Of a stretch of 64,000 nucleotides of DNA, positions 26,671 to 36,728 are shown one piece after another. This DNA comes from Aeromonas sobria (GTDB lineage Bacteria > Pseudomonadota > Gammaproteobacteria > Enterobacterales > Aeromonadaceae). Below the pieces are notes generated by a model, which made no database searches, had not been told where the DNA came from, and worked only from the letters and a program-made list of their open reading frames with translations. Within the stretch, counting starts at the first letter, position 1. Each line of letters starts with the position of its first letter. The translations under genes were made by a program, and so were the position numbers. The DNA lies in NCBI RefSeq assembly GCF_000820145.1, contig NZ_CDBW01000006.1, positions 1-64,000 on the forward strand, given 5' to 3'.

Positions 26671-28335
26671 TCAGCGGCGCAGCAGTTCGCGGGCATTGGC
26701 CAGGGTGTTGTCGGTGATCTGGTCGCCACCGAGCAGCCGTGCCAGCTCGTTGAGACGGGCATTCTGGTCGAGCGCATCCATCCGGGTTTCGGTGGTTTTG
26801 CCGTCGGTATGCTTGCTCACCACTATATGCTGGTGGCCATTGCCTGCCACCTGAGGCAAGTGAGTGACCACCATCACCTGAGTCGACTCCCCGAGCTGGC
26901 GCAGCAGGCGACCTACCACGGCGGCAGTCGGGCCGCTGATCCCCACATCCACTTCGTCGAAGATCAGGGTGGGGGTAGAGATCTTGCGGGCGCTGATCAC
27001 CACGATGGCAAGGCTGATGCGTGACAGTTCACCCCCTGACGCCACCTTGCCAAGCGGCTGAATGGGTTGGCCCGGGTTGGTGGTGACCATGAATTCCACC
27101 CGATCTATACCCAGTGGGGAGAGGCTGCTCTGGGCATCGGGGCGCACCTCGATAGCAAAGCGGCCATCTGGCATTGCCAGTTCGTGCATGCTGCTGGTCA
27201 CTTTGGCGCCCAGCTCCTGGGCGTAACGCTGACGGCTCTGACTCAGGGCTTCGGCAGCCTGGACAAAAGCCTGACGGGCCTCGGCCAGCTCATCTTCCAT
27301 CCCTTCTAACCGCTCCTCGTCGGAGTTGAGGCGGGCGAGATCGGAGGCTAGCTCTTGATGATGCTGGGCCAGATCTGCCGGTTTGACGTGGTGCTTGCGG
27401 GCCAGATTGATCGCCTTGGAGAGGCGAGCTTCCAGCTCGTTGAAGCGTTCGGGATCCAGCTCCAGCTGATCGAGGTAGCTGCGCAGCTCGCTGTGGCTCT
27501 CCTGCACCCCGATCAGGGCTTCGTTCAGCATCTCCAGTACCGGGGTGAGGCGGCTGTCCATGGCGACCAGTCCTTCGGCTCTGTCTACTGCCACTTGCAG
27601 CAGACCGGCGATGGTGGTCTCTTCGTTGTCATAAAGCAGATCGAGACAACTGCCGCACTCTTGCATCAGGTCAGTGCCGTTGGCGAGACGCTGGTGCTCC
27701 TCTTCTATCTGCTCGAACTCCCCCGGCTGCAGGGCAAATTCATCGAGCTCCTGCACCTGATATTCGATGAGCTGGCGGCGGGCTTCCCGCTGTTGCTGCT
27801 CTGCCTTGAGCCGGTTCAGCTCGTTTTGCAGCTGGCGCCACAGTTGATAATGCTGGCGCACTTCATTGAGCAGCAGATGGTGACCGGCATAACCGTCGAG
27901 CAGGGCGAGCTGGTAATCAGGCTTGAGTAACATCTGATGAGCATGCTGGCCATGGACGTTGACCAGTTGTTGGCCCAGATTTTTGAGCTGGGTGAGGGGG
28001 ACGGGTACGCCGTTGATGTAGCTGCGCGAGCGACCTTCGGCGGAGATGACCCGTCGTACTATGCATTCCCCTTCGTTTTCCAGTTCGTTGGTGGCTAGCC
28101 AGGCGCGGGCGGCCGGGTTGTTGTCGAGCAGGAAGCGGGCGCTGACCTCGCTTTTGTCGCTATCGGGTCGCACCATACCCGCTTCGGCTCGTTCGCCGAG
28201 ACAGAGACCAAGGGCGTCAATGGCGATGGATTTACCGGCACCGGTCTCACCTGTGATGCAGGTCATCCCCGGTTGCAGATCGAGTTCGAGAAACTTGACG
28301 ATGGCGAAGTTGTTGACGGTCAGCTGGGTCAGCAT
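26671..28335 (-). CDS. recN: DNA repair protein RecN
   Basis: The 554-residue SMC-like protein has Walker A GETGAGKS near residue 30, long coiled coils in the centre (rich in LEEEHQRL, QRYAQELG), and a C-terminal VASGGELSRISLAI signature and IFDEVDVGISG Walker B. RecN acts in double-strand break repair and sister-chromatid cohesion after damage. Two LexA boxes overlap its promoter. AGGATGAG precedes the ATG. Full length (E. coli 553). Confidence 0.97.
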   Translation of the reverse strand: MLTQLTVNNFAIVKFLELDLQPGMTCITGETGAGKSIAIDALGLCLGERAEAGMVRPDSDKSEVSARFLLDNNPAARAWLATNELENEGECIVRRVISAEGRSRSYINGVPVPLTQLKNLGQQLVNVHGQHAHQMLLKPDYQLALLDGYAGHHLLLNEVRQHYQLWRQLQNELNRLKAEQQQREARRQLIEYQVQELDEFALQPGEFEQIEEEHQRLANGTDLMQECGSCLDLLYDNEETTIAGLLQVAVDRAEGLVAMDSRLTPVLEMLNEALIGVQESHSELRSYLDQLELDPERFNELEARLSKAINLARKHHVKPADLAQHHQELASDLARLNSDEERLEGMEDELAEARQAFVQAAEALSQSRQRYAQELGAKVTSSMHELAMPDGRFAIEVRPDAQSSLSPLGIDRVEFMVTTNPGQPIQPLGKVASGGELSRISLAIVVISARKISTPTLIFDEVDVGISGPTAAVVGRLLRQLGESTQVMVVTHLPQVAGNGHQHIVVSKHTDGKTTETRMDALDQNARLNELARLLGGDQITDNTLANARELLRR

Positions 28336-28360
28336 GGTCTCATCCTGTATAGGTCAACTT

Positions 28361-28380
28361 TACTGTGTATGTATACAGTA
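28361..28380 (-). promoter_or_regulatory. LexA (SOS) box 1 of recN
   Basis: TACTGTGTATGTATACAGTA differs at one inner base from the consensus TACTGTATATATATACAGTA. CTG at 28363-28365 and CAG at 28376-28378 are 10 bases apart. It starts 25 bases upstream of the recN ATG, so LexA would block the promoter. Confidence 0.93.
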
Positions 28381-28382
28381 TA

Positions 28383-28402
28383 TACTGGTCTTATATACAG
28401 TA
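28383..28402 (-). promoter_or_regulatory. LexA (SOS) box 2 of recN
   Basis: TACTGGTCTTATATACAGTA has CTG (28385-28387), ten bases, CAG (28398-28400). It adjoins box 1 with two bases between. E. coli recN also has more than one LexA site, which gives tight repression and strong induction. Confidence 0.9.
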
Positions 28403-28527
28403 AAGAGGGCGCCGCCATTTTTAACACAGGAAGAGCGCTCCAGTGCGGTATGACTATGAGAATGCGGTAATGACCATTGGCGCGCTGTACTGATATGAGC
28501 GTGCAGAGGGCAATGTTGCCACGAAAG

Positions 28528-28558
28528 AAAAGAGAAGGGCGCCAGTTCAGGCGCCCTC
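28528..28558 (-). terminator. Terminator after nadK
   Basis: On the - strand GGGCGCC, loop TGAACT, GGCGCCC (arms 28550-28556 and 28537-28543) followed by TTCTCTTTTCTTTC. It separates nadK from the SOS promoter of recN. Confidence 0.8.
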
Positions 28559-28588
28559 TCTAGAATGGTCGTTGTCGGCTCGCACCGG

Positions 28589-29473
28589 TTAAAACAGCTT
28601 GCTGCCCCAGCCGAGCTTGTTGCGCAGCACGTGGAAGTAGCTGTAGTCGAGCGGATGCACCAGATGAAGCTGGTGGTGGCTCTTCTTGATGAGGATCTCG
28701 TCCCCAGGGTGGACTGCCAGCGTCACCTGACCGTCACAGCTCACCTGCATGGCGTCGTCCTGATTGTCTGGCGAGACCAGCAGGCGCACTTCGCTGTCGG
28801 CATCCAGCACTATGGGGCGGCTGCTCAGGGTGTGCGGGAACATCGGCACCAACGTGATGGCGTTGAGCTTGGGAGTGAGGATGGGGCCGCCCGCTGACAG
28901 CGAGTAAGCGGTGGAACCGGTCGGGGTCGCGACTATGATGCCGTCCGAGCGCTGGCTATACATAAAGCTGCCATCGATATAGACCTCGAACTCGATCATG
29001 TGGGCGATCTTGCCCGGGTGCAGCACCGCTTCGTTGACCGCCAGATTGCTCGACTTGCGCTCGCCGTGGCGATAGACCGAGGCTTCCAGCAGGAAGCGAT
29101 GTTCGCTCTTGTAGTGGCCGGAGAGCACCTGCTCCAGCGGCAGCAGATAATCCTGCGGCGAGAGGTCGGTCAGAAAGCCGAGGTTGCCCCGGTTGACCCC
29201 GATCACCGCCACATCGAAGCGCGACAGCACCCGCGCCGCCCCCAGCATATTACCGTCGCCGCCGACCACGATGGCGAGATCGGCCTGCTGGCCCAGCTGT
29301 ACCAGATCCATCACGTTTTCATCGAGGATGCTCAGGGTCTGGGCGACCCGGCTCTCCACCAGTACCCGAAAGCCGCGAGCGGTCAGGTATTGATGCAGGC
29401 CGGTCAGCGTCTGGTTGGCCCCCTCATGGTGGGGTTTGCCAATCAGGGCGATGGTTTTGAACGGAGAATCCAT
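28589..29473 (-). CDS. nadK: NAD kinase
   Basis: The 294-residue enzyme phosphorylates NAD to NADP. It shows the kinase motif [11 protein letters not shown] (about 64-74), [11 protein letters not shown] and the substrate motif [16 protein letters not shown]. Length equals E. coli NadK (292). It is divergent from grpE, as in many gammaproteobacteria, and lies before recN on the same strand. Confidence 0.97.
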   Translation of the reverse strand: MDSPFKTIALIGKPHHEGANQTLTGLHQYLTARGFRVLVESRVAQTLSILDENVMDLVQLGQQADLAIVVGGDGNMLGAARVLSRFDVAVIGVNRGNLGFLTDLSPQDYLLPLEQVLSGHYKSEHRFLLEASVYRHGERKSSNLAVNEAVLHPGKIAHMIEFEVYIDGSFMYSQRSDGIIVATPTGSTAYSLSAGGPILTPKLNAITLVPMFPHTLSSRPIVLDADSEVRLLVSPDNQDDAMQVSCDGQVTLAVHPGDEILIKKSHHQLHLVHPLDYSYFHVLRNKLGWGSKLF

Positions 29474-29642
29474 AGTCTGTCAGGTCTGGGATGGGTATTG
29501 CGGGCCAGTATACAGTGCTTTGCCGTGCTTGTGGCGCTCCGGATAGTGCGGTGACCCTGCCGCCAGTTGGCGAAAGAGTGGTCAGTGACACGGGCAAATA
29601 GCCGCTTGCAGCGGTTCAGAAGCCCTGATTGGCCTTTTACCC

Positions 29643-29671
29643 CTTGAAAGCCGGGGCTGCATCCCCATAAT
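29643..29671 (+). promoter_or_regulatory. Sigma-32 heat-shock promoter of grpE
   Basis: CTTGAAA at 29643-29649, 13 bases, then CCCCATAAT at 29663-29671. This matches the heat-shock consensus (CTTGAAA, 11-16 bases, CCCCATNT) almost exactly, 39 bases before the grpE ATG. Confidence 0.9.
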
Positions 29672-29709
29672 AGCGGCAATGATTGAAGTAACCCTGAATT
29701 GGAGATGTC

Positions 29710-30285
29710 ATGAACCACGAAGAGCAAAAGGTTGAAGCGATGGAGCAAGTGGAAGCCCAACCAGTCGAGCCGACCGATGTAGACAGTGAAGTGACAGCCG
29801 AACAGGCCCGCATTGCTGAACTCGAAGCGCAACTGGAAGCAGCCCAACAAGCTTCTCTCGAGGAGCGGGAGCGTGCCATTCGCGCCGTCGCCGAGATGGA
29901 AAACCATCGTCGCCGTGCTGCACAGGACGTGGAGAAGGCGCATAAGTTCGCGCTGGAGAAGTTCGCAGGCGAGCTGCTGCCAGTGCTGGACAACCTGGAG
30001 CGTGCCATCGAACTGGCCGACAAAGAGAACGAAGCCCTCAAGCCGATGATCGAAGGTGTCGAACTGACCCTGAAATCCATGCAGAGCGGTGTGGCCAAGT
30101 TCGGTCTGGTGGCACTGGACCCCACCAATCAGCCGTTTGACCCCAATGCCCATCAGGCGATGAGCATGATCCCGAGTGCCGATGTGGCACCCAATACCGT
30201 CATCGCCGTGATGCAAAAAGGCTATGAGCTGAACGGTCGGGTGATCCGTCCTGCCATGGTGATGATCGCCAAAGCGATCGACTGA
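29710..30285 (+). CDS. grpE: Nucleotide exchange factor GrpE
   Basis: The 191-residue protein has an acidic disordered N-terminus, a long helix (30-90) and the conserved [12 protein letters not shown] and [12 protein letters not shown] blocks. It releases ADP from DnaK and lowers its activity at high temperature. GGAG precedes the ATG. A sigma-32 promoter and an own terminator make it a separate unit, with dnaK-dnaJ following after about 300 bases. Confidence 0.97.
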   Translation: MNHEEQKVEAMEQVEAQPVEPTDVDSEVTAEQARIAELEAQLEAAQQASLEERERAIRAVAEMENHRRRAAQDVEKAHKFALEKFAGELLPVLDNLERAIELADKENEALKPMIEGVELTLKSMQSGVAKFGLVALDPTNQPFDPNAHQAMSMIPSADVAPNTVIAVMQKGYELNGRVIRPAMVMIAKAID

Positions 30286-30301
30286 TTGGTTGTGGGTACC
30301 C

Positions 30302-30326
30302 AAGCCCGCCCCGTGGCGGGCTTTTT
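30302..30326 (+). terminator. Terminator after grpE
   Basis: GCCCGCC (30304-30310), loop CCGT, GGCGGGC (30315-30321), then five T residues. Confidence 0.92.
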
Positions 30327-30420
30327 GTTTATCTGTGCAGCACCCCGTCATCTTGTCCGGCTTTACGGTTCAAAACCGTCGCTCAATCATGATAAAGGGT
30401 GTGGTTTTTTAGGGTTAGGG

Positions 30421-30449
30421 CTTGAAGCTGCGGCTGGCGACCCCATATA
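30421..30449 (+). promoter_or_regulatory. Sigma-32 promoter P1 of dnaK
   Basis: CTTGAAG (30421-30427), 13 bases, CCCCATATA (30441-30449). A very good heat-shock match, 135 bases before the dnaK ATG. Confidence 0.88.
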
Positions 30450-30491
30450 GGAAGCAAGGCGCGGCGGCACAAGAAAATTTGATGCCGGGAG

Positions 30492-30520
30492 CTTGAAAGC
30501 CAGATTGGCTGCCCCCACCT
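30492..30520 (+). promoter_or_regulatory. Probable sigma-32 promoter P2 of dnaK
   Basis: CTTGAAA (30492-30498) followed 13-14 bases later by CCCCCACCT (30512-30520). The -35 is perfect and the -10 is imperfect. Two tandem heat-shock promoters are also known at E. coli dnaK. Confidence 0.65.
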
Positions 30521-30583
30521 AGCCGTTAACGCATTAAGGCGAGTTCCTCGCCAGTTTATTCAAAGTTTTTGGAGATTCGTCAA

Positions 30584-32515
30584 ATGGGTAAAATCATCGG
30601 TATTGACTTGGGTACTACCAACTCCTGCGTCGCTATTCTGGATGGCGACACTGCTCGCGTGATCGAGAACGCAGAAGGCGATCGTACTACTCCGTCCATC
30701 ATTGCCTATGCCGATGATGGCGAGATCCTGGTTGGTCAACCGGCCAAGCGTCAGGCCATCACTAATCCGAAGAACACCCTGTTCGCTATCAAGCGTCTGA
30801 TCGGTCGTCGTTTTGAAGATGAAGAAGTACAGCGTGATCTGAAAATCATGCCGTATGCCATCGCCAAAGCTGACAACGGCGATGCTTGGGTTGAAGTGAA
30901 GGGCAAGAAAATGGCACCGCCGCAGATCTCTGCCGAAGTGCTGAAGAAGATGAAGAAGACCGCTGAAGATTATCTGGGTGAGCCGGTCACTGAAGCCGTT
31001 ATCACTGTGCCAGCTTACTTCAACGATGCTCAGCGTCAGGCTACCAAAGATGCCGGTCGCATCGCGGGTCTGGATGTAAAACGCATCATCAACGAGCCGA
31101 CTGCCGCAGCATTTGCCTACGGCGTGAACAAGGTCAAGGGCGAGCGCAAGGTTGCCGTATATGATCTGGGCGGCGGTACTTTCGATATCTCCATCATCGA
31201 GATCGATGAAGTTGAAGGCGAGACCACCTTCGAAGTACTGGCGACCAACGGTAACACCCACCTGGGTGGTGAAGACTTCGACAACCGCGTCATCAACTAC
31301 CTGGTTGACGAGTTCAAGCGTGAGCAGGGCATCGACCTGCGTAACGATCAACTGGCCCTGCAGCGTCTGAAAGACTCCGCAGAAAAAGCCAAGATTGAGC
31401 TCTCCTCTGCCCAGCAGACTGATGTCAACCTGCCGTACATCACTGCTGATGCCACCGGTCCCAAGCACATGAACATCAAGGTGACCCGCGCCAAGCTGGA
31501 ATCCCTGGTAGAAGACATGGTGAAAGACTCTCTGGAGCCAGTGCGCATGGCGCTGAAAGACTCCGGTCTGGCGATTGGTGAGATCGACGACATCATCCTG
31601 GTAGGCGGTCAGACCCGTATGCCAATGGTGCAGAAGACCGTATCTGAATTCTTTGGTAAAGAGCCGCGTAAAGACGTTAACCCGGACGAAGCCGTGGCCA
31701 TGGGTGCTGCCATCCAGGGTGCGGTACTGTCTGGTGAGAAGACCGACGTACTGCTGCTGGACGTTACTCCGCTCTCCCTGGGTATCGAAACCATGGGTAG
31801 CGTGATGACTGCGCTGATCGAGAAGAACACCACCATCCCGACCAAGAAATCCCAGGTGTTCTCCACTGCTGAAGACAACCAGTCTGCCGTGACCATTCAC
31901 GTGCTGCAGGGTGAGCGCAAGCGTGCCAGCGACAACAAGTCACTGGGCCAGTTCAATCTGGAAGGTATCCGTCCGGCACAGCGCGGCCTGCCGCAAATCG
32001 AAGTGACCTTCGACATCGATGCCAACGGTATCCTGCACGTCTCTGCCAAAGACAAAGAGACCAACAAAGAGCAGAAGATCACCATCCAGGCCTCTTCCGG
32101 TCTGTCTGACGAAGAGATCGAGCGCATGGTTCGCGAAGCCGAAGCCAACGCGGCCGAGGACAAGAAGTTCGAAGAGCTGGTGCAGACTCGCAACCAGGCT
32201 GATGGTCTGGTCCACTCGGTACGCAAGCAGATCACCGAAGCCGGTGAAGCCCTGCCTGCTGACGACAAGAGCAAGATCGAAGCCGCGGTGAGCGAGTTGG
32301 AAGCCACCCTCAAGGGTGACGACAAGGCTGCCATCGAAGCCAAACAGCAGGCACTGCTGGAAGCGTCCCAGAAGCTGATGGAGATTGCTCAACAGCAAGC
32401 TCAGGCTCAACAAGGCGCCGCTGGTGCTGATGCCGGTCAGTCCTCCTCTTCTTCCAAGGCTAACGACGACGTGGTCGACGCCGAGTTCGAAGAAGTGAAA
32501 GACGACAAGAAGTAA
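30584..32515 (+). CDS. dnaK: Chaperone DnaK (Hsp70)
   Basis: The 643-residue ATP-dependent chaperone begins [14 protein letters not shown]. It has the phosphate loops [14 protein letters not shown] and [10 protein letters not shown], and the substrate-domain linker region with [16 protein letters not shown]. The C-terminal lid ends in a Gln/Ala and Ser-rich tail then [11 protein letters not shown], the usual EEVKD-like end. ATG 30584 is right after GGAG; an upstream in-frame ATG at 30569 gives an abnormal extension. The gene uses strongly preferred codons, as highly expressed genes do. Confidence 0.98.
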   Translation: MGKIIGIDLGTTNSCVAILDGDTARVIENAEGDRTTPSIIAYADDGEILVGQPAKRQAITNPKNTLFAIKRLIGRRFEDEEVQRDLKIMPYAIAKADNGDAWVEVKGKKMAPPQISAEVLKKMKKTAEDYLGEPVTEAVITVPAYFNDAQRQATKDAGRIAGLDVKRIINEPTAAAFAYGVNKVKGERKVAVYDLGGGTFDISIIEIDEVEGETTFEVLATNGNTHLGGEDFDNRVINYLVDEFKREQGIDLRNDQLALQRLKDSAEKAKIELSSAQQTDVNLPYITADATGPKHMNIKVTRAKLESLVEDMVKDSLEPVRMALKDSGLAIGEIDDIILVGGQTRMPMVQKTVSEFFGKEPRKDVNPDEAVAMGAAIQGAVLSGEKTDVLLLDVTPLSLGIETMGSVMTALIEKNTTIPTKKSQVFSTAEDNQSAVTIHVLQGERKRASDNKSLGQFNLEGIRPAQRGLPQIEVTFDIDANGILHVSAKDKETNKEQKITIQASSGLSDEEIERMVREAEANAAEDKKFEELVQTRNQADGLVHSVRKQITEAGEALPADDKSKIEAAVSELEATLKGDDKAAIEAKQQALLEASQKLMEIAQQQAQAQQGAAGADAGQSSSSSKANDDVVDAEFEEVKDDKK

Positions 32516-32569
32516 GCCCTACCCAGATGGGGGAAGTTCGCTTCACCCATCGGCTTAGTCAATGAATTC

Positions 32570-32595
32570 ACGGGCGTTGGGTAACCAACGCCCGT
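32570..32595 (+). repeat. Perfect hairpin in the dnaK-dnaJ spacer
   Basis: ACGGGCGTTGG (32570-32580), GTAA tetraloop, CCAACGCCCGT (32585-32595). The 11-bp perfect stem is capped by a stable GNRA-type loop. There is no T-run, so it is more likely an mRNA-stabilising or pausing hairpin than a terminator. It may set the dnaK:dnaJ ratio. Confidence 0.75.
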
Positions 32596-32627
32596 CTGCG
32601 TAACTGCTACGAAGCAACAGGATGAGT

Positions 32628-33773
32628 ATGTCGAAGCGCGATTTCTACGAAGTGCTGGGTGTGGCAAAAGATGCCGACGAGCGCGAGATCAAGAAGGCGT
32701 ACAAACGTCTGGCCATGAAGTATCACCCGGATCGCAATCAGGGTGATGCGGCATCTGAAGAGAAGTTCAAAGAGGTCAAGGAAGCTTACGAGGTCCTGAC
32801 CGATGGCAACCTGCGTGCCCGTTACGATCAGTATGGCCATGCCGGTGTCGATCCGAGCCAGGGTGGCGGTGGCCACGGTGGTTTTGGTGGCGGCGCTGAT
32901 TTTGGTGATGCGTTCAGCGATATTTTTGGCGATATCTTTGGTGGTGGCCAACGTGGCGGCGGCCGTCGTGGCCCGGCCCGTGGCTCCGATCTGCGTTACA
33001 CCATGGAGCTGACCCTCGAAGAGGCGGTGCGCGGGGTCTCCAAGGAGATCAAGGTGCCGACGCTGGTTCACTGTGAAGTCTGTAACGGCTCCGGTGCCCA
33101 CACCGGTAGCAGTGCCCAGACTTGCCCGACCTGCCACGGCGCCGGTCAGGTGCAGATGCGTCAGGGCTTCTTCGCGGTGCAGCAGGCCTGCCCGCACTGT
33201 CACGGTCGCGGCAAGATCATCAAGGATCCGTGCCGCAAGTGCCACGGCGAAGGTCGCTACCAGAAGACCAAGACCCTGTCGGTGAAAATTCCGGCGGGCG
33301 TCGATACTGGCGATCGTATCCGTCTCTCCGGCGAAGGGGAAGCAGGCGAAGCGGGCGCAGGGGCTGGGGATCTGTACGTACAGGTTCACGTCAAAGAGCA
33401 CGAGATCTTCGTGCGTGACGGCAACAACCTCTACTGCGAAGTGCCCATCAGCTTCACCGCGGCCGCCCTGGGTGGCGAGATCGAAGTGCCGACCCTGGAT
33501 GGCCGCGTCAAGCTCAAGGTCACTCCCGAGACCCAGACCGGCAAGATGTTCCGCATGCGCGGCAAGGGCGTTAAATCTGTGCGCTCCGGCCAGGTTGGCG
33601 ATCTGATGTGTAAAGTGGTCATTGAGACCCCGGTCAAGCTCAACGAATCCCAAAAAGAGCTGCTGCGTCAGCTGGATGAGTCGTTCAGCGGTGCCGCTGC
33701 CAAGACCCACAAGCCGAAATCAGAAGGCTTCTTCGAAGGGGTGAAACGCTTCTTCGACGATCTGACCCGCTGA
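32628..33773 (+). CDS. dnaJ: Co-chaperone DnaJ (Hsp40)
   Basis: The 381-residue protein has the J domain (YHPD with HPD near residue 33), a Gly-rich stretch (about 75-110), four CxxCxGxG zinc-finger repeats ([32 protein letters not shown]) and the C-terminal substrate-binding domain. It delivers substrates to DnaK and stimulates its ATPase. ATG 32628 is chosen because AGGATG lies correctly upstream; ATG 32622 is an alternative. Confidence 0.98.
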   Translation: MSKRDFYEVLGVAKDADEREIKKAYKRLAMKYHPDRNQGDAASEEKFKEVKEAYEVLTDGNLRARYDQYGHAGVDPSQGGGGHGGFGGGADFGDAFSDIFGDIFGGGQRGGGRRGPARGSDLRYTMELTLEEAVRGVSKEIKVPTLVHCEVCNGSGAHTGSSAQTCPTCHGAGQVQMRQGFFAVQQACPHCHGRGKIIKDPCRKCHGEGRYQKTKTLSVKIPAGVDTGDRIRLSGEGEAGEAGAGAGDLYVQVHVKEHEIFVRDGNNLYCEVPISFTAAALGGEIEVPTLDGRVKLKVTPETQTGKMFRMRGKGVKSVRSGQVGDLMCKVVIETPVKLNESQKELLRQLDESFSGAAAKTHKPKSEGFFEGVKRFFDDLTR

Positions 33774-33793
33774 TTTCAGCCACCCGAATAAAC

Positions 33794-33822
33794 AGAGCCG
33801 GCCCTGCGCCGGCTCTTTTTTT
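33794..33822 (+). terminator. Terminator after dnaJ
   Basis: AGAGCCGGC (33794-33802), loop CCTGC, GCCGGCTCT (33808-33816), then six T residues. Confidence 0.94.
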
Positions 33823-33909
33823 GCCCGTCATTTAGCCAGGATCCGCCCTATTGAGTGGATCCTGATGAGGGATCCTCCTCACAACTCCCGCCAATTCCTG
33901 CTGTACAAA

Positions 33910-33925
33910 TGTTATCCCGCTCACA
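33910..33925 (+). promoter_or_regulatory. Candidate CRP site upstream of scrY
   Basis: TGTTA, six bases, TCACA. One half-site is perfect and the other has one mismatch to TGTGA. The 15-base string GTTATCCCG(C/A)TCACA recurs before scrK, which supports a real function. Confidence 0.6.
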
Positions 33926-33930
33926 CCGTT

Positions 33931-33946
33931 GCTGAAACGGTTTAGT
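33931..33946 (+). promoter_or_regulatory. ScrR operator O1 (scrY)
   Basis: GCTGAAACGGTTTAGT, an imperfect dyad of the LacI family type, sharing the ACGGTTTAG core with the other two sites. Confidence 0.75.
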
Positions 33947-33960
33947 TGTCATATTGAGTT

Positions 33961-33978
33961 AGCTAAAGCGGTTTAGCT
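33961..33978 (+). promoter_or_regulatory. ScrR operator O2 (scrY)
   Basis: AGCTAAAGCGGTTTAGCT, a near-perfect 18-base inverted repeat with a central CG-type step, 51 bases before the scrY gene. Repression by ScrR and relief by fructose or fructose phosphate are expected from known scr regulons. Confidence 0.85.
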
Positions 33979-34025
33979 ATGCTCTGGCTGTCGATAACAA
34001 CAGCGCCCGTTCGGGCCACAGATGA

Positions 34026-35573
<1,548 letters not shown>

Positions 35574-35576
35574 TTC

Positions 35577-35591
35577 GTTATCCCGATCACA
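35577..35591 (+). promoter_or_regulatory. Candidate CRP site upstream of scrK
   Basis: GTTATCCCGATCACA, one base different from the copy before scrY. It starts immediately after the scrY stop codon and precedes the third operator, so scrKAB has its own catabolite-controlled promoter. Confidence 0.6.
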
Positions 35592-35623
35592 AAAATGGCA
35601 GCCAGTGCGGAGATCTGTTGGTT

Positions 35624-35641
35624 GGCTAAAACGGTTTAGCT
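35624..35641 (+). promoter_or_regulatory. ScrR operator O3 (scrK)
   Basis: GGCTAAAACGGTTTAGCT, the same dyad as O2 with minor changes, 86 bases before the chosen scrK start. Confidence 0.82.
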
Positions 35642-35709
35642 GATAATGCCAGCCAACAGAACAGAGTTCGGCTTTGACCGTGGGTCCGATGCAGCAGTGG
35701 AGTAGCAAG

Positions 35710-36645
35710 GTGACGAATCGTGTGTGGGTAATGGGGGATGCAGTGGTGGACTTGATCCCGGAAGGGGCGTTGCACTACCTCAAGTGTCCGGGTGGCGCGC
35801 CCGCCAATGTGGCGGTTGGCGTGGCACGGCTGGGTGGCGATGCGGCCTTTATCGGCCGGGTCGGCGCCGATCCGTTCGGCCGCTTTATGGCCGACACCCT
35901 TAGCGGGGAGGGGGTGGATATCGCCGCGCTGCGGTTTGATCCAGACCATCGCACCTCTACCGTGCTGGTGGCACTGGATGATGAGGGGGAGCGCAGCTTC
36001 ACCTTTATGGTGCGCCCCAGTGCCGACCAATTCCTCACCCCGGATGAGTTGCCCCGCTTCGATGCTGGTCAGTGGCTGCTGACCTGTTCCATCGCGCTCG
36101 CCAACGAGCCGGTGCGCGGCAGTTGCCTGCAGGCCATGGCGGCCATCAAGGCGGCAGGCGGGCGGGTCTGCTTCGACCCCAACCTGCGCCCCGAGGTGTG
36201 GGGCAACCCCGCCGAGATGCTGCCGCTGGTGCGTCAGGCCATAGCGCAGGCGGATGTGGTCAAGCTCTCCATCGAGGAGTTGCAGCTGCTGAGCGGCAAG
36301 GATGATCTGGTCGCCGGGCTAGCTACCCTCTCTGGCCCCGCATTGGTGCTGGTAACCCGGGGGGCGGCCGGTGTGGTGGCCCGTCTCGATGGCAAGCTGC
36401 TGGAGTGGGTGGGGCAGAAGGTGACTCCGCTAGACACCACGGGGGCGGGGGATGCCTTCGTCGCCGGTCTGCTGGCGGCGCTGGCCGGGCGCTCGTCGCT
36501 GCCGACTCTGGCCGAGCTACCCGCCATCCTGGCTCAGGCCCACGGCTGCGGGGCGCTCGCCACCACCGCCAAGGGGGCGATGACGGCGCTGCCGATCCGC
36601 ACCGAACTGGATGCCTTTTTGCGATCAAGCGCAAGCGGCTGTTGA
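35710..36645 (+). CDS. scrK: Fructokinase ScrK
   Basis: The 311-residue ribokinase-family (PfkB) enzyme phosphorylates the fructose released by ScrB. It has VWVMGDAVVDLIPEG, the PfkB signature 1 GGAPANVAVGVARLGGDAAFIG region, and the C-terminal DTTGAGDAFVAGLL with the catalytic Asp. GTG 35710 fits the GGAG at 35699 and the known N-terminus of ScrK proteins; upstream in-frame starts at 35674 and ATG 35689 are less well supported. It is the first gene of scrKAB. Confidence 0.9.
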   Translation: MTNRVWVMGDAVVDLIPEGALHYLKCPGGAPANVAVGVARLGGDAAFIGRVGADPFGRFMADTLSGEGVDIAALRFDPDHRTSTVLVALDDEGERSFTFMVRPSADQFLTPDELPRFDAGQWLLTCSIALANEPVRGSCLQAMAAIKAAGGRVCFDPNLRPEVWGNPAEMLPLVRQAIAQADVVKLSIEELQLLSGKDDLVAGLATLSGPALVLVTRGAAGVVARLDGKLLEWVGQKVTPLDTTGAGDAFVAGLLAALAGRSSLPTLAELPAILAQAHGCGALATTAKGAMTALPIRTELDAFLRSSASGC

Positions 36646-36728
36646 TCTGCGGCTAGAAGCCCGGCTCGACAGCCCCTACTCTCATGTGACAAGGGCCCGC
36701 CAGCGTGGCGGGTCATAAGAGGAAGAAT

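Noticed and set aside
30560..31900. Long antisense frame over dnaK
   Set aside because: A known artefact of strongly biased codon use in dnaK; no start context or independent motif.
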